The notes under the pieces: generated by a model
What the model was told of the DNA's origin: nothing
What the model saw: only the letters and a program-made list of their open reading frames with translations
Database searches by the model: none
Position numbers and translations under genes: made by a program
Part shown: positions 7,846 through 9,438 of the stretch, piece by piece
Numbering within the stretch: the stretch's first letter is position 1
Layout of the letters: each line of letters opens with the position of its first letter
DNA from: Bacteroidales bacterium
Lineage (GTDB): Bacteria; Bacteroidota; Bacteroidia; Bacteroidales; JAOZMU01
Direction of reading: 5' to 3'
NCBI GenBank assembly: GCA_029934165.1
Contig: JAOZMU010000093.1
Coordinates: forward strand, 1-9,438
Length of the DNA stretch: 9,438 nucleotides

Positions 7846-8844
7846 GTTTGAGTCAGCTATCCATTAAAACAAGGATTGAAACTGATAGGCTTATTGCGCT
7901 TAACGGCAGCGGGGATCGGTTTGAGTCAGCTATCCATTAAAACAAGGATTGAAACCATTTGTAGCCGACGTGGTCGCCCCAGACAGCCGCAAGTTTGAGT
8001 CAGCTATCCATTAAAACAAGGATTGAAACATGCTTCGACGACAGTAATTCTGTGAGCACCTGACAGTTTGAGTCAGCTATCCATTAAAACAAGGATTGAA
8101 ACTACAGGGCTGACAGTCCGCAAAATCAGCGTCCGTCGTGTTTGAGTCAGCTATCCATTAAAACAAGGATTGAAACATTGAGGCGTGTTGTGGGACTTAT
8201 GAGGATTGCCCGGTTTGAGTCAGCTATCCATTAAAACAAGGATTGAAACTGTTTCATCCTATCGGATGTCATCTTCTTCCCGGCAGTTTGAGTCAGCTAT
8301 CCATTAAAACAAGGATTGAAACGGCTAAGGCATCGTTTCCTTTGAACGTAAACAGCGGTTTGAGTCAGCTATCCATTAAAACAAGGATTGAAACAAGAAG
8401 GTAATAAAGATACAAGGATTAGTAGGTATTGTTTGAGTCAGCTATCCATTAAAACAAGGATTGAAACCTATGTTGAAGATTATTAGGAAGATATATTGGT
8501 GGTGTTTGAGTCAGCTATCCATTAAAACAAGGATTGAAACCATGACTTATGGGAATTTCAACCTCAATCAAACTGTGTTTGAGTCAGCTATCCATTAAAA
8601 CAAGGATTGAAACTCTGCTGTCACCATCTGAAGATAATCGCCCTTATATGAGTTTGAGTCAGCTATCCATTAAAACAAGGATTGAAACCAGACCGTTGGG
8701 TTCCTCAAGCTGAGAAGCATATCGTTTGAGTCAGCTATCCATTAAAACAAGGATTGAAACGAGAGGGCGGAGAGAATTGCTGCACGGTCACTTGGAGTTT
8801 GAGTCAGCTATCCATTAAAACAAGGATTGAAACAACAGCTGCTC

Positions 8845-8868
8845 GCCCGCGGGATGTCCGCAGCGGGC
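8845..8868 (+). other. GC-rich inverted repeat in spacer 121
   Basis: GCCCGC (8845-8850) pairs with GCGGGC (8863-8868), and GGGA with TCC of the inner 12 nt can extend the fold. The fold covers most of a 37-nt spacer. Confidence 0.55.
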
Positions 8869-8915
8869 CTGTTTGAGTCAGCTATCCATTAAAACAAGGA
8901 TTGAAACAGCTTTCC

Positions 8916-8936
8916 CCGCTCCTTGATCCGCTCCTT
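8916..8936 (+). repeat. 9-bp direct repeat within spacer 122
   Basis: CCGCTCCTT occurs at 8916-8924 and 8928-8936, separated by GAT. On the reverse strand one open frame reads AEKERIKERGK, a charged helix-like segment, so the spacer may come from a gene for a helical or coiled-coil protein. Confidence 0.6.
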
Positions 8937-9201
8937 TTCTGCGGTTTGAGTCAGCTATCCATTAAAACAAGGATTGAAACAATGCGGCCAGGGCGGCTTA
9001 TGGAGGGTACTCTCCGCGTTTGAGTCAGCTATCCATTAAAACAAGGATTGAAACCGAACAGGTCGGGAAAGTCGGCTTTTCCACTTTGGAAAGTTTGAGT
9101 CAGCTATCCATTAAAACAAGGATTGAAACTATCAAGTGCGATGCCTGTTTCCAGCGGGAAAAAAGTTTGAGTCAGCTATCCATTAAAACAAGGATTGAAA
9201 C

Positions 9202-9236
9202 AATCCCTGTCTGTCAGCTTTTTCGGGGTCAAAGGC
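9202..9236 (+). other. Spacer 126, overlaps spacer 93
   Basis: This is the upstream member of the second overlapping pair, 33 units from its partner. On the reverse strand the joined 60-nt region has an open frame reading VLTEKEMNAFDPEKADRQG. Other frames are also open, so the coding strand is uncertain. Confidence 0.75.
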
Positions 9237-9420
9237 GTTTGAGTCAGCTATCCATTAAAACAAGGATTGAAACTCCAATTGCTCAGATTTGACGGGGTTG
9301 TTTGATATCGGTTTGAGTCAGCTATCCATTAAAACAAGGATTGAAACCCCAAATACACCATCATATCCCATACATTTGTATAAGTTTGAGTCAGCTATCC
9401 ATTAAAACAAGGATTGAAAC

Positions 9421-9438
9421 TAGGATGGTGTTTTATAA
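9421..9438 (+). other. Partial spacer at right edge (spacer 129)
   Basis: Eighteen bases follow the last complete repeat and are the 5' part of a spacer truncated by the window end. The repeat before it is still perfect, so the leader-distal end of the array, where repeats usually decay, has not been reached. Confidence 0.85.

Larger units (their letters stand above)
6455..9420 (+). repeat. Repeat copies 89-129: start positions
   Basis: Each copy is 37 bp. Starts: 6455, 6530, 6602, 6676, 6750, 6823, 6896, 6971, 7043, 7116, 7188, 7259, 7337, 7409, 7483, 7556, 7630, 7704, 7775, 7846, 7919, 7993, 8066, 8140, 8213, 8286, 8358, 8431, 8504, 8577, 8652, 8724, 8797, 8871, 8944, 9018, 9093, 9165, 9237, 9311, 9384. 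Spacer 100 (7296-7336) is long at 41 nt. The GTTTGA at 9300-9305 lies inside spacer 127 and is not a repeat start. Confidence 0.96.
1..9438 (+). CRISPR. Giant CRISPR array, interior segment (129 repeats, 128 full spacers)
   Basis: A 37-bp repeat recurs 129 times at a spacing of about 73 bp, separating unrelated 34-43 nt spacers (mean about 36.2). The first repeat is 17-53 and the last 9384-9420; partial spacers lie at both ends, so the array continues in both directions. All copies look identical by eye. Known biology: such arrays are transcribed as one precursor and cut in each repeat to give crRNAs guiding Cas effectors against matching DNA or RNA. The repeat ends in ATTGAAAC, the typical 5' crRNA handle of type I-A/B/D and type III systems, so transcription is probably on the + strand from a leader left of the window. 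Inference: type I-B, possibly shared with a type III effector. No cas gene is present to prove the type. There is no leader and no decayed distal repeat, so neither end is close. Confidence 0.99.

Noticed and set aside
1825..8565. Shared 12-mer AATTTCAACCTC in spacers 25 (1825-1836) and 117 (8554-8565)
   Set aside because: It is near chance expectation, the flanking bases do not align, and the positions in the spacers differ by one.
47..9292. Open reading frames of 60-117 codons, such as 4367-4720 and 9020-9292, that look like a repeat-protein family with the motif LSQLSIKTRIET
   Set aside because: The repeated peptide is just the 37-bp CRISPR repeat read in its stop-free frame. The frames last only while spacer lengths keep register and spacers lack stops, and none has a convincing ribosome-binding site or variation expected of a protein.
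9300..9305. GTTTGA inside spacer 127, a possible extra repeat start
   Set aside because: It continues TATCG instead of GTCAG. The true repeat starts at 9311, giving a normal 37-nt spacer.
1..9438. A new non-CRISPR system, cas genes, a leader, or an insertion element in the array
   Set aside because: Every base is accounted for by 37-bp repeats and 34-43 nt spacers. There is no gap large enough for another element.

Overview
The whole window is the interior of one very large CRISPR array. I count 129 copies of a 37-bp direct repeat, the first at 17-53 and the last at 9384-9420. They separate 128 complete spacers, and the window is cut inside a spacer at each end (1-16 and 9421-9438). By eye I found no variant copy of the repeat. 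Spacer lengths are 34 nt (5), 35 (29), 36 (52), 37 (30), 38 (10), 41 (1) and 43 (1); these sum to the 4631 nt expected from the repeat coordinates. There is no leader, degenerate terminal repeat, cas gene, tRNA, rRNA, transposon or ordinary protein gene. The open frames in the region arise because the repeat has no stop codon in one frame and reads SQLSIKTRIET there.

The repeat starts GTTTGAGTCAGC and ends AAGGATTGAAAC. The ATTGAAAC end is the usual 8-nt 5' handle of crRNAs cut by Cas6-type nucleases, so the array is probably transcribed on the + strand. The leader and newest spacers would then lie left of position 1 and the oldest spacers right of 9438. The repeat length, the handle and the weak internal stem fit the type I-B (or co-occurring type III) repeat class. 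From memory, the 3' two thirds closely resemble Methanosarcina I-B/III repeats. That suggests an archaeon or anaerobic bacterium, but the host cannot be named from this window.

The informative part is inside the spacers. Five pairs point to repeated sampling of the same or related invaders: a duplicated spacer differing by one 3' base (65/70); two pairs of partly overlapping spacers (90/103 and 93/126); a diverged pair in exact register (6/16); and an opposite-strand pair over the ribosome-binding site and start codon of one gene in two alleles (54/107). The two overlaps place TCA and TCG just 5' of a protospacer, giving a testable 5'-TCR PAM guess. The fixed 5' and variable 3' ends of the duplicate fit a 5' PAM. 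Several spacers also carry strong inverted repeats, including a 12-bp perfect stem (spacer 80) and a terminator-like hairpin (spacer 22).

Spacers are numbered 1-128 from left to right; spacer n lies between repeats n and n+1.
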